DNA of 64,000 nucleotides from Anaspis maculata (Eukaryota > Arthropoda > Insecta > Coleoptera > Scraptiidae), in assembly GCA_949128115.1 (NCBI GenBank), contig OX421964.1, forward strand, positions 29,938,177 to 30,002,176. The letters run 5' to 3'. The stretch's first letter is position 1, and every line of letters starts with the position of its first letter. The position numbers were made by a program, and so were the translations under genes. Shown piece after piece: positions 23,601 to 33,734 of the stretch. Below the pieces are notes generated by a model. It was not told the DNA's origin. It ran no database searches and saw nothing but the letters and a program-made list of their open reading frames with translations.

Positions 23601-26600
23601 TTAGATTCTGGAAATCGTAATACAAGGAACTTCAGAAAAAATTAATAATGTGTCGCTCCTCCACGATTTGCCCGACACTCATTAACCCTACGAGGCATGC
23701 TTTCAATCAAGTGGTCGATTGCCGCTTGTGACAAGCCATCCCATGCCTCTTGCAAGGCCATACGGAGATCTTCCAAGTTGTTGAGAGGATGGCGTAATTG
23801 CCCCACCTTTCTTCCCATCATATCCCACACGTCTTCGATGGGCGACAAATCAGGAGAGCAAGCAGGCCATGGAAGCACGTCAACGTGTGCATCTTCCAGG
23901 AACTGCATTGAAGCTCTTGCCGTATGAGGACGTGCATTGTCTTGCTGGAAAATAGGGTTGTTGAGCCCCTGAAGGTATGGAAGGCAAACGGGTTCCAGCA
24001 CACTCGCGATGTAAGATGCAGCTGTCATAGTGCCCTCAATGAACACCAATGGTGACCTGCTTCCATGGCATATTGCTCCCCAAACCATCAATCCGGGTGT
24101 ACGGGCAGTGTGTCGCTCGGCAAAAAATTCGGGATTATGTCGTTCCCCACGAAAGCTCCTCACCCTCCCCCGGCCGTCATGAGCCCAAAGACAAAAGCGG
24201 GACTCGTCACTGAAGACCACCCGATGCCATTCTTGGACCCAGTTTCTGCGCTCATTGCACCACTCCAATCTTCTGGCCCGGTGAACAGGAGTGAGGGGAA
24301 GGGTTAACAGCGGACGATAAGAACTTAGCCCAAAAGACCTAATTCTTCTATAGACCGTGCTCATTGAGATTGGGCGTCCTATAGCTGCAACCCACTCGTT
24401 TCCGACTGCTCGGGTTGTCGTAAATCGGTCTCTTACAGCCGCTACTCGAAGACGTTGATCTTGACGTACCGTGGAGGCTCTACGACGACCAGATCCATTC
24501 CGTCGCCGATAATTGGCCTCCTCGTTCCATCTCCGCCACCATCTCATCACAGTCGAAGCATTGCAACCAACAAGTCTCGCAATTCTTCGATACGAAATCC
24601 CCTCATTTTTTAAGCCAATAATCTGTCCCTTCTGGAACTTGGTTAAATGATGGTACTGCCGAGGTTGACGGGCTCTTGGCATTTCAGGACTCTTGGGGTT
24701 CACTATTGAAACTTATTGCAAAAAATGTGGTTTGTAACAACCAGGAAAAACGAAAAACAATTTCTTGTGTTTTACGGTTACCAAGGGGAAAACAAAACAA
24801 CTACAGCGCCTAGATATCCAGAATGTTAATCATTTGTTAGTGTGGATGAAATACTTGTTTTGTGAAAATTTGATCAAAATCAGCCAACGGCATCGAGGTG
24901 TTGCACTTTTTTTGGAAGGCAGTATATATACAATAGGACGCAAAGGTGCCATGTTTTGTGTCTTAACCTATTATATGGCATTCCCAAAATCCTATTATGA
25001 AGTCAATTTTTCAAATTCTCAATTTTGGGTTGATTGGTAGGCTAAGAATTAGGTATTTTTTATCATCCAGTCCAGACGTATTTTTTCAATGTCCAACTGG
25101 ATGTTATTGAAATAATCGTCAGGGGTGGATAGACTGAACTATTCTCTGAACATTACGTTGAGGAAATGAATCCTAAACCGCGCATGGAGAGCACACAAAT
25201 AATTTTTCTTTCGGTCGGTCGAATTGCGATGCCTACTACGCCCGTCAGGTAGAACGCTGAGTATCGCAAGACTAAATTAGTATGAAAACAGCCCAAACGA
25301 GTTCAAAACTTGCCTGAAACACTCATATGTGGTTCGACATTCAATTCTGAGTCAGCACTCAGAGTTTCAGTCAGTTTTGAATTTGTTTAGGCTGTTTCCA
25401 TACTGGTTTAGGCTGGCGATGCTCAGCGTTCTCCCTGACGGGCGTAGTAGGCATCGCAATTCGACCGAACGAAAGAAAAATAATTTGTGTACTCTCTATG
25501 AGCGGTTTAGAATTGATTTTCTCGATACAATGTTTAGAAAATGGTTCAGTCTATCCACCCTTGATGATGATTTCAATAACCTCCTGTTGGACATTGGAAA
25601 AAGTACGTCTGAACTAGATGTTAAAAAATACCTACTTCTTAGCCTACTAATCAGCCCAAAATTGAGAATTTGAAAAATTAACTTCTTAATAGGATTTTGG
25701 GAATGCCAAATAACAGGTGAAGACAGAAGACATGCCAACTTCGCGTCCTTTTGCATGTATAAAAAATAAAAAAGTGATTTCTCTGACCTCCCGAAGAAAT
25801 TATTTTTTCAAACATGAAGGATGAAAATGACATGGCGGCCAATGCCATCGAGATTCACAAAGGAGTCACATAGTCCCCATTTGAGAGATACAACGAAATT
25901 GGAAGATGGTTTGGTTGGAGTTCTTGGACCGTCAACTTGACGGGGCCCCCTGCGGCCCCCCTAAGGGGAAGCTTTTGTGCTTCCCCTTCTAATATCGTTC
26001 GATAGGCCTTGTAGAACACTCATGCAAAAGGAATTTTCTGTATCATCAAATGCCGTATAGTACCGTTTTTTAATGTGTACCGACCCCACTATAATTACAA
26101 GATAATTTATAAAAAAATAAGTTAACAATTTTTTTTCTAATTTTTTGACACCCTGTAACTTGGAAACTGAAGCCCGAAAAAAAACTTTATAGGGGAAACT
26201 TTCTTGCATTTGCCAAAGAATACAACCCTACAGTTAGAGCACTTAAACCGTGGATACCCTGTATAAACTGTAGTATTCAAATACCGGGTGATCATTTGAA
26301 AACTATCCACCTGCAATATCTCCAGATTCCTAGTGCAAATGTCTTTGAGCAAAAACAGGTCGATTTTTATATCGAGGGGGACATCTAAAACATACATTGG
26401 AGAATTTATATCTCAAGCCCCCTCGCCCCCACTCACCCCAACTTTAAAATTTCAAATGACACCACCTATCTTGCGATACATAAAATTGAAGAAAATTGAA
26501 TTCTCTTTCTAAAAAAATATTTTGAAATTTTTCAACCCCACCCCCCGTTCTTCCTAAAATTCTCTGAGTGTCCAAGTTGATATTCTTGACCTCCATTTCC

Positions 26601-28469
26601 CTTCAATACAGTAAACGTCATCCTGCACAGCATCGAAAGAGAAAATTTTCCATAAAAAAAGTGCCACCCAAATTTACCTCTTCGCTCCCCTCACCTGACC
26701 TCAAAAATTTAAAATGTCAATACCCACTTTGTAACACATCAAATTGAAGGAAATTGAATTCTCTTCCAGAGAAAGATTTTTTCACAATTTTTAAAGCCCC
26801 CCATTTTCCCCTAGAATACTCCAAATGGCCAATTTATTGGGGGAGGGGTAGAAAATTTCCAAAAAATTCTTTTCAGAAAGGGAATTTAATTCCCTTCAAT
26901 TTGATGTATCACAAAGTAGGTGGTGTTTCGTTAAATTTGGGAGTTGAGGTGGGGGAGAGCAAAATGGTGAATTTGGGTAGCACTTTTTCAACCGAGAATT
27001 TTCTTCTTCGATGCTATCTAGGATGACGCCGACTAAATTGAGAAAAAAATGAGGGGTCCAGAGTATAAAATGGGACAGTCAGAGAATTTTTAGGGAAAAG
27101 GGGGTGGGGTTAAAAAATTTCAAAATATTTTTTCAGAAAGAAATTTCAATTTCCTTTAATTTGATGTATCGCAAGGTAGGTAATGTCATTTGAAATTTCA
27201 AAGTTGGGGTGAGTGGGGGCGAGGGGGGTGAATATAGAAATTTGCCAATGTATGTTTTGGATGTCCCCCTCGATATAAAAATCAACCTGTTTTTGCTCGA
27301 AAAAATATTCACTAGGGATCGGGAGTTATTGCAGGTGGATAGTTTTCAAATGATCACCCGGTATTTGCCGTATCCCATGGTAGAACCCAACGTTGTCACA
27401 AAGTAAAACCGCAGTAAGTTGTACCTCGAGACGAAGATCACCCACTGATTAAAAAATAACCTCTTCAGAGTTGAAAAGTTTTCGTATCCGAACGAAAGAT
27501 GTCTCACAATGGTAAAAAAGTAAAAAATGTACCAAGGTACAACCCTTTCCCCTACATAAACAAAATAATATTAAAATATACGTACCTAGACCAAAAGGAT
27601 TTTTTACTGTTTCTATTCGCAGCAGATATGACACTGGCGCTATTTTAACAATAAGAAATCGTCTTACGAATGATCTTGACCCTATATACGATAAGATTAG
27701 TTATATTGGGAAGCTCTCTGGAATAAATCTAGTTAGGTGCAGTGGTATAGTACTGGATTTAATTTCATATTCTTTATTGAAACTCGCTTATTTAATAACA
27801 CAAAATATGGTTATTTCAGTTGGCATGCTGTGGAAATCACGAATTCACTGACTGGCAAAATTTAGTACCAAAACAACGCGTTCCACTGTCCTGCTGCATC
27901 AGAGAAAACTGCGATACTGAAAATGAAAATGAAATTTATACTCAGGTAGGTATCTATTTTACCTATACGTATCTACTCGTTACTCGTTTTTCAACTTGAA
28001 TTCTTATTTATAAATGTACTTGCCTTCATGCCTGAAACATGAATTTCACTCAGAAATACAGGGCGAGATACAGGGTGTTTCGATGCGTCGGAACGTTCCT
28101 GAATTACAAATTTTTGAAATCCGAAAAAAGTTAACTTTGAAGGGCGGTATCTTCGTTATAAGGCCGAACTTTGCAAAATGGTATTTAGGTTTTCGTCATA
28201 TTTTGACAAGATCTACCCACAGTTGAATTTTTTGCTATCATCCCTGAAACACCCTGTATGTATTTCTTCGTGATTTGTTTTGATTTTTTATTTACTATAG
28301 TTTGGTTTTTCAGGGATGCTACAACAAAATCATCGAGTTCATCAACCAAAACATAGGCCTAGTCGCAGGAATAGCGCTGGCGATTGCGATCCTGCCGCTG
28401 TGCGGCATATTCTTGTCCTGCTGCTTGGCAAGCATCCTCCACAAAGCCAAATACGAACAAATGGCCTAA
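17640..28469 (+). CDS. Tetraspanin, five coding exons, complete
   Basis: A four-pass membrane scaffold protein that organises surface or endosomal microdomains; the specific partner is unknown. Exons: 17640-17717, 17773-17961, 18491-18661, 27820-27945 and 28314-28469. All junctions are GT-AG and keep frame, giving 239 residues, the usual family length. TM1 spans exons 1-2, TM2 is VVIGTGAFIIVTSLL, TM3 is AIVFVLELGAGI, and TM4 is AGIALAIAILPLCGIF. The large extracellular loop has the diagnostic CCG (in LACCGNHEFTDW), then PLSCC and a GC before TM4, the expected six-cysteine pattern. Start: first ATG, preceded by GTCAAA. Intron 3 (9.2 kb) splits the large loop and contains an antisense LRR gene, two large palindromic elements and a Tc1 copy. 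CD63-like or another insect Tsp subgroup is possible. Confidence 0.9.
19223..19228 (-). terminator. Polyadenylation signal of the LRR gene
   Basis: AATAAA on the minus strand, about 120 bp downstream of the LRR stop codon; the first canonical signal after it. Confidence 0.55.
19346..21898 (-). CDS. Secreted leucine-rich-repeat protein (chaoptin/Toll-ectodomain-like), single exon
   Basis: 850 residues in one uninterrupted frame. Residues 1-17 form a signal peptide (MLLHWIVLAHLCVLSQQ). A cysteine-bearing N-terminal cap follows, then about 25 LRRs from roughly residue 105 to 790 with consensus LxxLDLSxNxI (for example LKRLDLSHNRI, LTVLDLAHNNLTKL). The C-terminal cap has NDNKWKC...CVNVC. No transmembrane or GPI-type tail is visible and the last 15 residues are polar, so the product is probably secreted. 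Many NxS/T sites are present. It lies entirely inside intron 3 of the tetraspanin on the opposite strand. A polyadenylation signal (AATAAA on the minus strand) is at 19223-19228, about 120 bp after the stop. The ligand is unknown. The lack of introns could mean an old retrocopy. Confidence 0.85.
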   Translation of the reverse strand: MLLHWIVLAHLCVLSQQKCVLDFDKSHSTMLKCTDTSPEDYLYDILHMIPVMPMQHLPRQITAIEITNSNFTQIHSFLNSDFKILNPWPNEANHDWGTFHDYSHEGIYHIDISNSLVEFISEDVFKSHRRLDILKLCNNKITDISFVKILSKFLRQLHLRGNKLKSISNVFSHLSYLQLLDLSGCQIETIESRSFLGLAGLDYLYLNNNRIEDFDVLLGVNQLKVLDVSFNRIKTVDIFKECCYGDGLAIAFNLSHNNLKSVKLEGSYVSVRNLDLSYATVLNVFEILNNFTLTKISELTVNGNFPEINIEPSSFTKFSSSYNTMNMYMINASIIDIRKNAFGILMNAFQNLSISQNNLGVLRNFAFNRTKILNFDASKCSLKKIEANAFFGAHIQNFNLSHNYLKNFEADTFKGQDDLDKVDLSYNLLEYFNLDLFDNLKRLDLSHNRIVQMEGVLKLNFLNLAHNHISNLKHLHGKLVDLQLNNNNIQVLKKSTLENIASLKRIDLSDSNIRRIEHGALFNLSLDFLSLRRNNLAEIEEVVNATDIDLTGNNITGTISQSLFNYGNAVKTLRLSYNGIMKAKSFITLNQLHRIILIDSDIETIDKFAFKGLINVELVEFTNVTIHNLKPGCFIGLSSLQVFMDIKEMFKKIINLESGIFEGLSRLAQMDLSGLSISSIEVGAFTGLDSLTELDLRNNHLTLISLGVLQTLPNLEKLYLQRNQLTKIPTGMFSNLKKLTVLDLAHNNLTKLAVEALMPLQSLVELYVDSNHLLEIEHYELFLRPGSSRLNRIGINDNKWKCKDLIHMLDALKNQSVAYESETPEYMNDNINGIACVNVCKFIFCDESRE
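21899..22498. other. Upstream region of the LRR gene (within tetraspanin intron 3)
   Basis: About 600 bp between the LRR start codon and the palindromic element. It presumably holds the LRR promoter. No canonical element can be assigned. Confidence 0.4.
22695..22839. mobile_element. 145-bp TA-flanked foldback MITE
   Basis: Termini CCTCGGGTTCCACCAAA and TTTGGTGGAACCCGAGG are perfect inverted repeats flanked by TA on each side. The interior is also largely palindromic (ATCAGCGTGATA on the left and CTATCAGCGTGATAG on the right). It is inserted in one arm of the large palindrome only, so it is younger than the palindrome. Confidence 0.75.
23506..24924 (-). mobile_element. Complete Tc1-type transposon (DD34E), 1.42 kb
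   Basis: Terminal inverted repeats of about 29 bp, TACTGCCTTCCAAAAAAAGT followed by GCAACACC at the left, mirrored perfectly at the right end, with TA-rich target sites on both sides. The whole span is a transposon-length unit around one transposase frame. The mirror arm of the host palindrome (around 25760-25770) shows the unoccupied sequence, which confirms insertion at a TA. Confidence 0.88.
23642..24703 (-). CDS. Tc1-like transposase, intact, 353 aa
   Basis: Cut-and-paste transposase that binds its TIRs and integrates at TA. The N-terminus has a paired-type helix-turn-helix (about residues 18-60: GQIIGLKNEGISYRRIARL...ASTVMRWWRRW) and a second HTH (about 75-130). The catalytic domain shows the triad: first Asp in VVFSDESRF, second Asp in FQQDNARPHTA, and Glu in SPDLSPIEDVWD. 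There are 34 residues between the second Asp and the Glu, i.e. DD34E, the Tc1 signature. No stops or frameshifts, normal length (about 340-350), and perfect-looking TIRs suggest recent activity. It lies inside a palindromic element in the tetraspanin intron. Confidence 0.92.
   Translation of the reverse strand: MNPKSPEMPRARQPRQYHHLTKFQKGQIIGLKNEGISYRRIARLVGCNASTVMRWWRRWNEEANYRRRNGSGRRRASTVRQDQRLRVAAVRDRFTTTRAVGNEWVAAIGRPISMSTVYRRIRSFGLSSYRPLLTLPLTPVHRARRLEWCNERRNWVQEWHRVVFSDESRFCLWAHDGRGRVRSFRGERHNPEFFAERHTARTPGLMVWGAICHGSRSPLVFIEGTMTAASYIASVLEPVCLPYLQGLNNPIFQQDNARPHTARASMQFLEDAHVDVLPWPACSPDLSPIEDVWDMMGRKVGQLRHPLNNLEDLRMALQEAWDGLSQAAIDHLIESMPRRVNECRANRGGATHY
26284..27361. mobile_element. 1.08-kb palindromic element, TA-flanked
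   Basis: Termini CCGGGTGATCATTTGAAAAC (26284) and its inverse ending GATCACCCGG (27361) are flanked by TA on both sides. Arms of about 400-500 bp pair throughout (for example AGGTCGATTTTTATATCGAG on the left against CTCGATATAAAAATCAACCT on the right, and CTCACCCCAACTTT against AAAGTTGGGGTGAG). It belongs to the same family as 3768-4848. It begins only 22 bp after the previous palindrome, in tetraspanin intron 3. No coding content. Confidence 0.75.
28071..28255. mobile_element. 185-bp CAGGGTG MITE
   Basis: Termini CAGGGTGTTTC and GAAACACCCTG are flanked by TA on both sides (28069-28070, 28256-28257). It lies in the last intron of the tetraspanin, about 60 bp before the final exon. Confidence 0.6.
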
Positions 28470-28785
28470 AACCGACCATTTCAATGTTCAGACGTCTACA
28501 TTTCTAACTCTATCTCGTATATCGACTCTTGAGAATTTTATTGGAATACTACCAACTACTGGTCTCACACCTATTACTCTACTTGACTGCATGAGGTGCT
28601 CCTATACCTACCCTATTATTAAAAACAACAGACAGACCACTTTTACTCTAATACTCTTTTATCGACATTTTACACTAAGTATGAGTACTTTATTAACGTT
28701 TATATTCCTGTAGGTACCTGGCTACACTCCTGTAAGAAAATTTGACTGGGCAACTTTTTTTTTCAGAAATATCAATAAGTAGGTA
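28470..28785 (+). other. Tetraspanin 3' UTR and spacer
   Basis: Non-coding sequence after the tetraspanin stop. No close AATAAA is obvious; ATTAAA near 28618 is a possible signal. Strong AATAAA clusters appear only near 30143 and 30290. Confidence 0.4.
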
Positions 28786-29137
28786 CACTCGGCAGCAAAA
28801 ATAGCGCCCACTTGATTTACGACGAAGTTTGTGTGAATTTGTGTGAAAAATTGTGTTCAGGTTGCAACTTGTATGCTCAATTACAGGAAGAAAATACTCG
28901 ACAATAGTCTCAAGTCCAATGATAGTGGTGCAAAATGGCAAGTGCGGTCCCTGTCGCCACTTACCATTGTTAACCGAGTGATTGATATATTGTAGGGCAA
29001 TATAATGATAACAAGGGCAGTATTGCTTCATTCATCTCAAGCACAACTACTACCTACTACCAACAGGTCAAGCAAATAATAGCCGTCTTCGTACTCTTCG
29101 TTAGAAATCAAGTGTGCGCTATTTTTGCTGTCGGGTG
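28786..29137. mobile_element. 352-bp Tc1/mariner-type MITE
   Basis: Left end CACTCGGCAGCAAAAATAGC, right end ATTTTTGCTGTCGGGTG, with inverted identity extending to about 45 bp (TTGATTTACGACGAAG against its inverse). TA at both flanks (28784-28785 and 29138-29139). No coding capacity. Confidence 0.75.
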
Positions 29138-30515
29138 TATCTACATTTTATCGCTAGAGGGCAATAAGATGACTGCAATTTCCACCTGAGATTGATTTTT
29201 CAAAATCTGCTCATATCTTTGTTGATTTCAGTCAATTTTCATATAGTTACATATAATACAACAAGAGACTAAGTAATTACAGAAAATTTTTGAGCTGTGA
29301 AATATGAATGCCTGTTGGCAACTGAAATGATCACAAGCGCGAAGCGCGAGTGGTCATTTTCTATATCCAACAAGCACGAATTATTGAAAGCCAAAAATTT
29401 CCTGTAATTACGAAGTCTCGAGCTGTATTTGGCATGACAATTCGAACGAAACGATTTTCCATTTTCATCCTCCATAATTGTATTTCCGTACCGGAAATTA
29501 CACTAGTGCAATTTTCATCTAATCATAGCCTGATTGGTGGAAATTGATGAAATAACCCTTCTTTATTGGTTACATTTTTGACAGTTGAATTGTCATAAAA
29601 GTTTAGGAACTAATTAGAAGCAGTTCTTGCAAACTCTGCTTCAGTGAACCTAAGTGATTGACGCTTTTGTTTCATCGACTGACTACCAGCTGAATACAAA
29701 GATAAACTGGAATGAGCTGGATTCACCCAAGCTTAGAGTTGGCAAGAATTCACACTTTGTGCTTGTCCAGGTTTCATGAACATCGAGTGAATATATGTAA
29801 TGAGCAAATTTTGAAAATGAATCACCGTCTTTGATGCCCTCTGGTGGAGAACTGTACAGGATGGCGGATGTCCACCCGAGCCAAAAACACTTGATAACAC
29901 AACTGCTTGACATTCATGAAAAAAACATTTAGCATAACTCGAATTTTCCTACAGAAGTGTAACCAGGTATAAGACTATTTATACAGAGGAATACACAGGA
30001 TATAAAACTGTTTGGACATCGAAATGAAGAAATGAGCAAAACAAAGAAAACTGTTGCTCTGTAGTCTGTACTGATAAGATCTCTACCTATAGCGTTTTAT
30101 CGTATGTACAACATTTTGAGATTGAAGACTTTAGTCGAGATTTAATAAAATATTGTCTACCTAAATTATTATATACGTATTTTTGAATGTTATAATAATA
30201 CCCATATACATTATTATACTAAATATTCTATATGTCCTGCAAGATATTGTGGTTACCTTTATTAAATTTCTAGAATGAACTTATAAATAATAAAATTGTT
30301 GTAAGTACCTACTCGATTATTCGTAGAAATTCACTTACCAACCGGCTGATCTAATTTGCTGGTCAGTCCATACTGAAGTTTTTTTGTGCTGCAGCATAGC
30401 ACCAGGCACATTGCTTTCGCCTAAAAATGTTCTTCTTTCGTTTTTACGAAGACGACGCCATATTGCGTGCTTTGGTTTGTCTGTTCAGCTGCCTTGATTT
30501 CGTTCACGTGATCAG
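29138..30515. other. Intergenic, nothing firm
   Basis: A short inverted pair (GTAATTACAGAAAATTTTT near 29272 and AAAAATTTCCTGTAATTAC near 29392) may mark a small decayed element. AATAAA words near 30143 and 30290 could end a long tetraspanin 3' UTR. No gene is seen. Confidence 0.4.
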
Positions 30516-30524
30516 CTGATGAAG

Positions 30525-31923
30525 GGAGCCCACTCAGCGGTCCACGGCGAAATCAGTCAACGGCTCAAACGTCCCACCGGAAAAAAGTCCACGACTCATT
30601 TATCCCCGAGTTCTCCAACCGCAAAGACATCCGCTGCTAAAACGATCCACCGGAAAAAAAGTCCACCATGCATTTATCCTCGAATTCTGACACGGCAAAG
30701 ACACCCACTGCTCAAACGGTCTACCGGAAAAAGGTCCACCATGCATTTATTCCCGAATTCTGACACGGCAAAGACATCCGCTGCTCAAACGGTCCACCGG
30801 AAAAAGGTCCACCACGCATTTATCCCCGAGCCTTCACACCGATAAATCATCCCACAGCTCAAATGTTCCCCGGAAAAAAGTCCACCGCTCATTTAGCCAC
30901 TGTCATATCCCGCTCACACCCATAGACATTTCAAAACTAGTAGATGGTCTGTTGAATGTATGTTTGGTTGCATAATCATATTAGCATGAAAAAATAGTAG
31001 CAGTTTTATTTCTTGTCCATGATGTGCATTCTTCTCATTCGATACGTAATGTAAAATGTTGTACGACACTCGAGCACTGTGCCATTTCAGGCCATCGGCC
31101 TCTTTTGCAGCATTTGGCTACGCCTTCGCAGTTTGCCCACAAAGCAATGGGGTACTTGCCCATTTTTTTCATTAGCTTAATCGATTGTATGGTTGAAAAT
31201 ATTGTACCCTTATTTTTTCTTTTCTCCAAATTCTCAAAATTGCGGCCGTAATTCGTGTTTTAAAAATATATTTGTGACGTCACAAATATCCTAAAAACTA
31301 AACAACCAGCACTGTTGGATTGAAAACTCAAAAAACTGTTTAGAGTGGCATCACAAGATCTGAAAAATACAGAAATAAAAATCCCACTGAAATTTCCCTA
31401 CTGTTACCAACCCTTTGGAAAAAAAAGTCGGAAAAAAAATCTTTTCAACCAGTGGATATATTTTGGGGAAATTTTCAGAAAATACTCTTTATTACTCTTA
31501 TGATTGATTGAAGGTACTTTCAGTCAAATCTAGTTCATTGGCAAGTACCTCATTATAGCACACTAAGGCAGATAGGTATAATATTTCTCGGAATATTTCT
31601 ATGACTATACTAGGATCGTTTCTATGGCTCCCATATGATAAGTTCCTTGAGAGGATTTGTTGCGATGGCAATACCTAAGTATAATAACTATGCAACCGAC
31701 CATACACCCAACTTCTCTAGTTTTGCTGTCTATGGGCGAAGTCACCTGACAGTGGATGAATGCGTGGTGGACCTTTTTTCGATGGATCGTTTTAGAAGTG
31801 GATGTCTTCGCAGTGATAGAGCTCGGGGATAAATGAGTCATGGACCTTTTTCCGGTGGGACGTTTGAGCATCTAAGGTTTGAGCTGTGGGCTGATTTCGC
31901 TGTGGACTGCTGAGTATAGACCT
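30525..31923. mobile_element. 1.4-kb TIR element with minisatellite arms and 9-bp TSD
   Basis: Flanked by a perfect 9-base direct repeat, CTGATGAAG (30516-30524 and 31924-31932). The ends are GGAGCCCACTCAGCGGTCCA on the left and TGGACTGCTGAGTATAGACC on the right. Each arm contains a ~72-bp tandem repeat (core CCACCGGAAAAAGGTCCACC ... CGCATTTATCC): about 4.5 copies on the left (30568-30880) and about 2, inverted, on the right (31750-31865). Beyond the repeats the arms still pair (CCCATAGACA, GGTTGCATA). A 9-bp duplication suggests a Mutator-like superfamily. Open frames here are only repeat translations. Confidence 0.75.
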
Positions 31924-31932
31924 CTGATGAAG

Positions 31933-33734
31933 AGACATGCGCATAATCTTGCAGGTTAAAGTTTCAAGTACCTACAGACCTATTCTCTTACTGTAGGTCA
32001 TATGCCTTCCCATAGGTCTGTGCTATATAGGTAGGTCCTAAGATAAGGGACCACAGAGTAGTCCAGTAGTGTGCCTGGTTATAAGGGAGGTACTGATGAC
32101 AGTAACGACCACTGACCCAGCCAGAACAATTGCCTACATGGAATGATGAATAACCAGCGCCAGCGATCAGTTACCTCAACGAAACGGAAGCTACTGATCA
32201 GAGAACTGCCGACTGACCACTGAACAACCGGTAAGCAACGTCCAACATGACGTCACTCATCTCCTTGAACTCTGTTTTCTCTTTGTGGATGACGCTGTGT
32301 TTGTGGGTTGTTAGAAGAATGGAGTTCAGTGCAAATGTCTCATTTTTTGACAACCACAAAAGAATGTAGGTATTTCCTTGTTTACTAGTGAAATGATGGT
32401 GCTTAAGGAATTGCGTAACGGTCTGGCAGGGCCTTAATGAGTGCCTTTCAGACATATTGTCAAGAGTGGCGAGCCTCGCGTGCATTCAACAGCACACGTG
32501 ATCTCTCTAGACTGTTCAATCGCAGCGTTACGAGTTGCAAAGTTCTAGGCATTCGATAACAAATAATCTATGCCAATCTTGAGAAAATCACGGCTTGCCA
32601 AGAAAAAATCGAATTTTGTTGGTGTCGCTGATTTTTGATGTTCAATGTCATCTTGATACAAGGGAGGTTACGTCCAAATTTGTGTCCGTATGACATGAAA
32701 CCTTCACTTGAACTACGATGTGATGTCAAATTGTCATTCTGGGGATGCGTCGCCGGCAGGTCGCAGGTTTGCTCACTGACCTCAGCCGCTTTCTTACGGC
32801 CAGGATCACAGATCATGATCCTGGAACAGAGAGTGGATTTACATACCTAGTTCTTACAGGCTGCGATGAACTCAGTCGCGGAATCACTAGCGACGAAATC
32901 ACACCCCGCCGCTAGACCTGTGTTCTCCTCGGTCGTTTTTTCAACTGTATATTCGTCCTATTGCAGCTCTCAGCACTTCTCACTATCAAAATAACTTGCC
33001 TAACGGCGTTTGCAAGACAAAACCGAATAAGAATAATGTGTCAGTGTCAAAAAAATCTGACCTAACAAATAAATTAAAACGGCAATCCAGCAGAGTGAAC
33101 ATTACTTTGACAAATTTGATTAACTTTTTCACAAGGATGAAAATGGAATGGAGGAAAAAAGGATGAATGGAATGGACAAGGATGAATGGTGGAGCAACCA
33201 TACATAAACGATATTTATGTATAGACATCCTTGCTTTTTCTATCTATCAACTCATCAGATCATCCAACTTGAAGAAAAATCATCACAGACCATTGTGTCT
33301 TTTTAGGGCTTGGAATGGATAATACGCGATAGTTTGGACCATTTAATTTACATGGAGATATCAATAGGTGGGTAAAATACATCAGCCCAATTGGCGGAGG
33401 CGCCGTTCGAGAAAAAGTTGGTGATGTACGCGAGAGGTGTAGGATTGTTCGAGTCGCCTCGAAGCCGTATCACAGAATAGCGCCGTATGCCGCGGTCAAT
33501 ATAAAATTTGCTAGAGAACCGATGGAAACTTCCAGAATACCAGTCGAAGGTATATAAACACCGGGTGGATCGGCCGACAGACTAGTCTTGAATTTAGAGC
33601 GATAACAGCGACAAGTAATTGGCGATATACCCAAGCGCGAATAATAATTGACGTGTATTCATGGTAGTACGAAGTGATGAACAGTGTGTGTTTTAATGTC
33701 TCAATTATGAAAGAACCCAAACGTGAAATTTGGA
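31933..33734. other. Intergenic; possible LTR promoter at the right edge
   Basis: Mostly unremarkable. At about 33551 GTATATAAACACC is a TATA-like sequence directly upstream of the repeat at 33735, and this ~250-bp stretch may be the U3 part of the same LTR. No gene is recognised. Confidence 0.4.

Larger units (their letters stand above)
22499..26261. mobile_element. Large concentric palindromic element with Tc1 insertion
   Basis: Outer termini CAGGGTGTCCACGGTT (22499) and AACCGTGGATACCCTG (ending 26261) are both TA-flanked. About 100 bp in, a second pair of termini appears (CAGGGTGTCAAA near 22600, TTTGACACCCTG near 26155), flanked by mirrored TTCCAAGTTA. Inverted similarity continues to a dyad near 25330 (for example GATGCCTACTACGCCCGTCA against its inverse near 25440). 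The left arm is interrupted by an intact Tc1 copy (23506-24924) and a 145-bp MITE (22695-22839), both absent from the mirror arm. It is non-coding apart from the Tc1 and sits in tetraspanin intron 3. Confidence 0.75.

Noticed and set aside
30519..30845. 108-codon open frame with internal peptide repeats
   Set aside because: It is only the translation of the ~72-bp minisatellite in the arm of the 30525-31923 element; the inverted arm gives the matching frame at 31605-31871.
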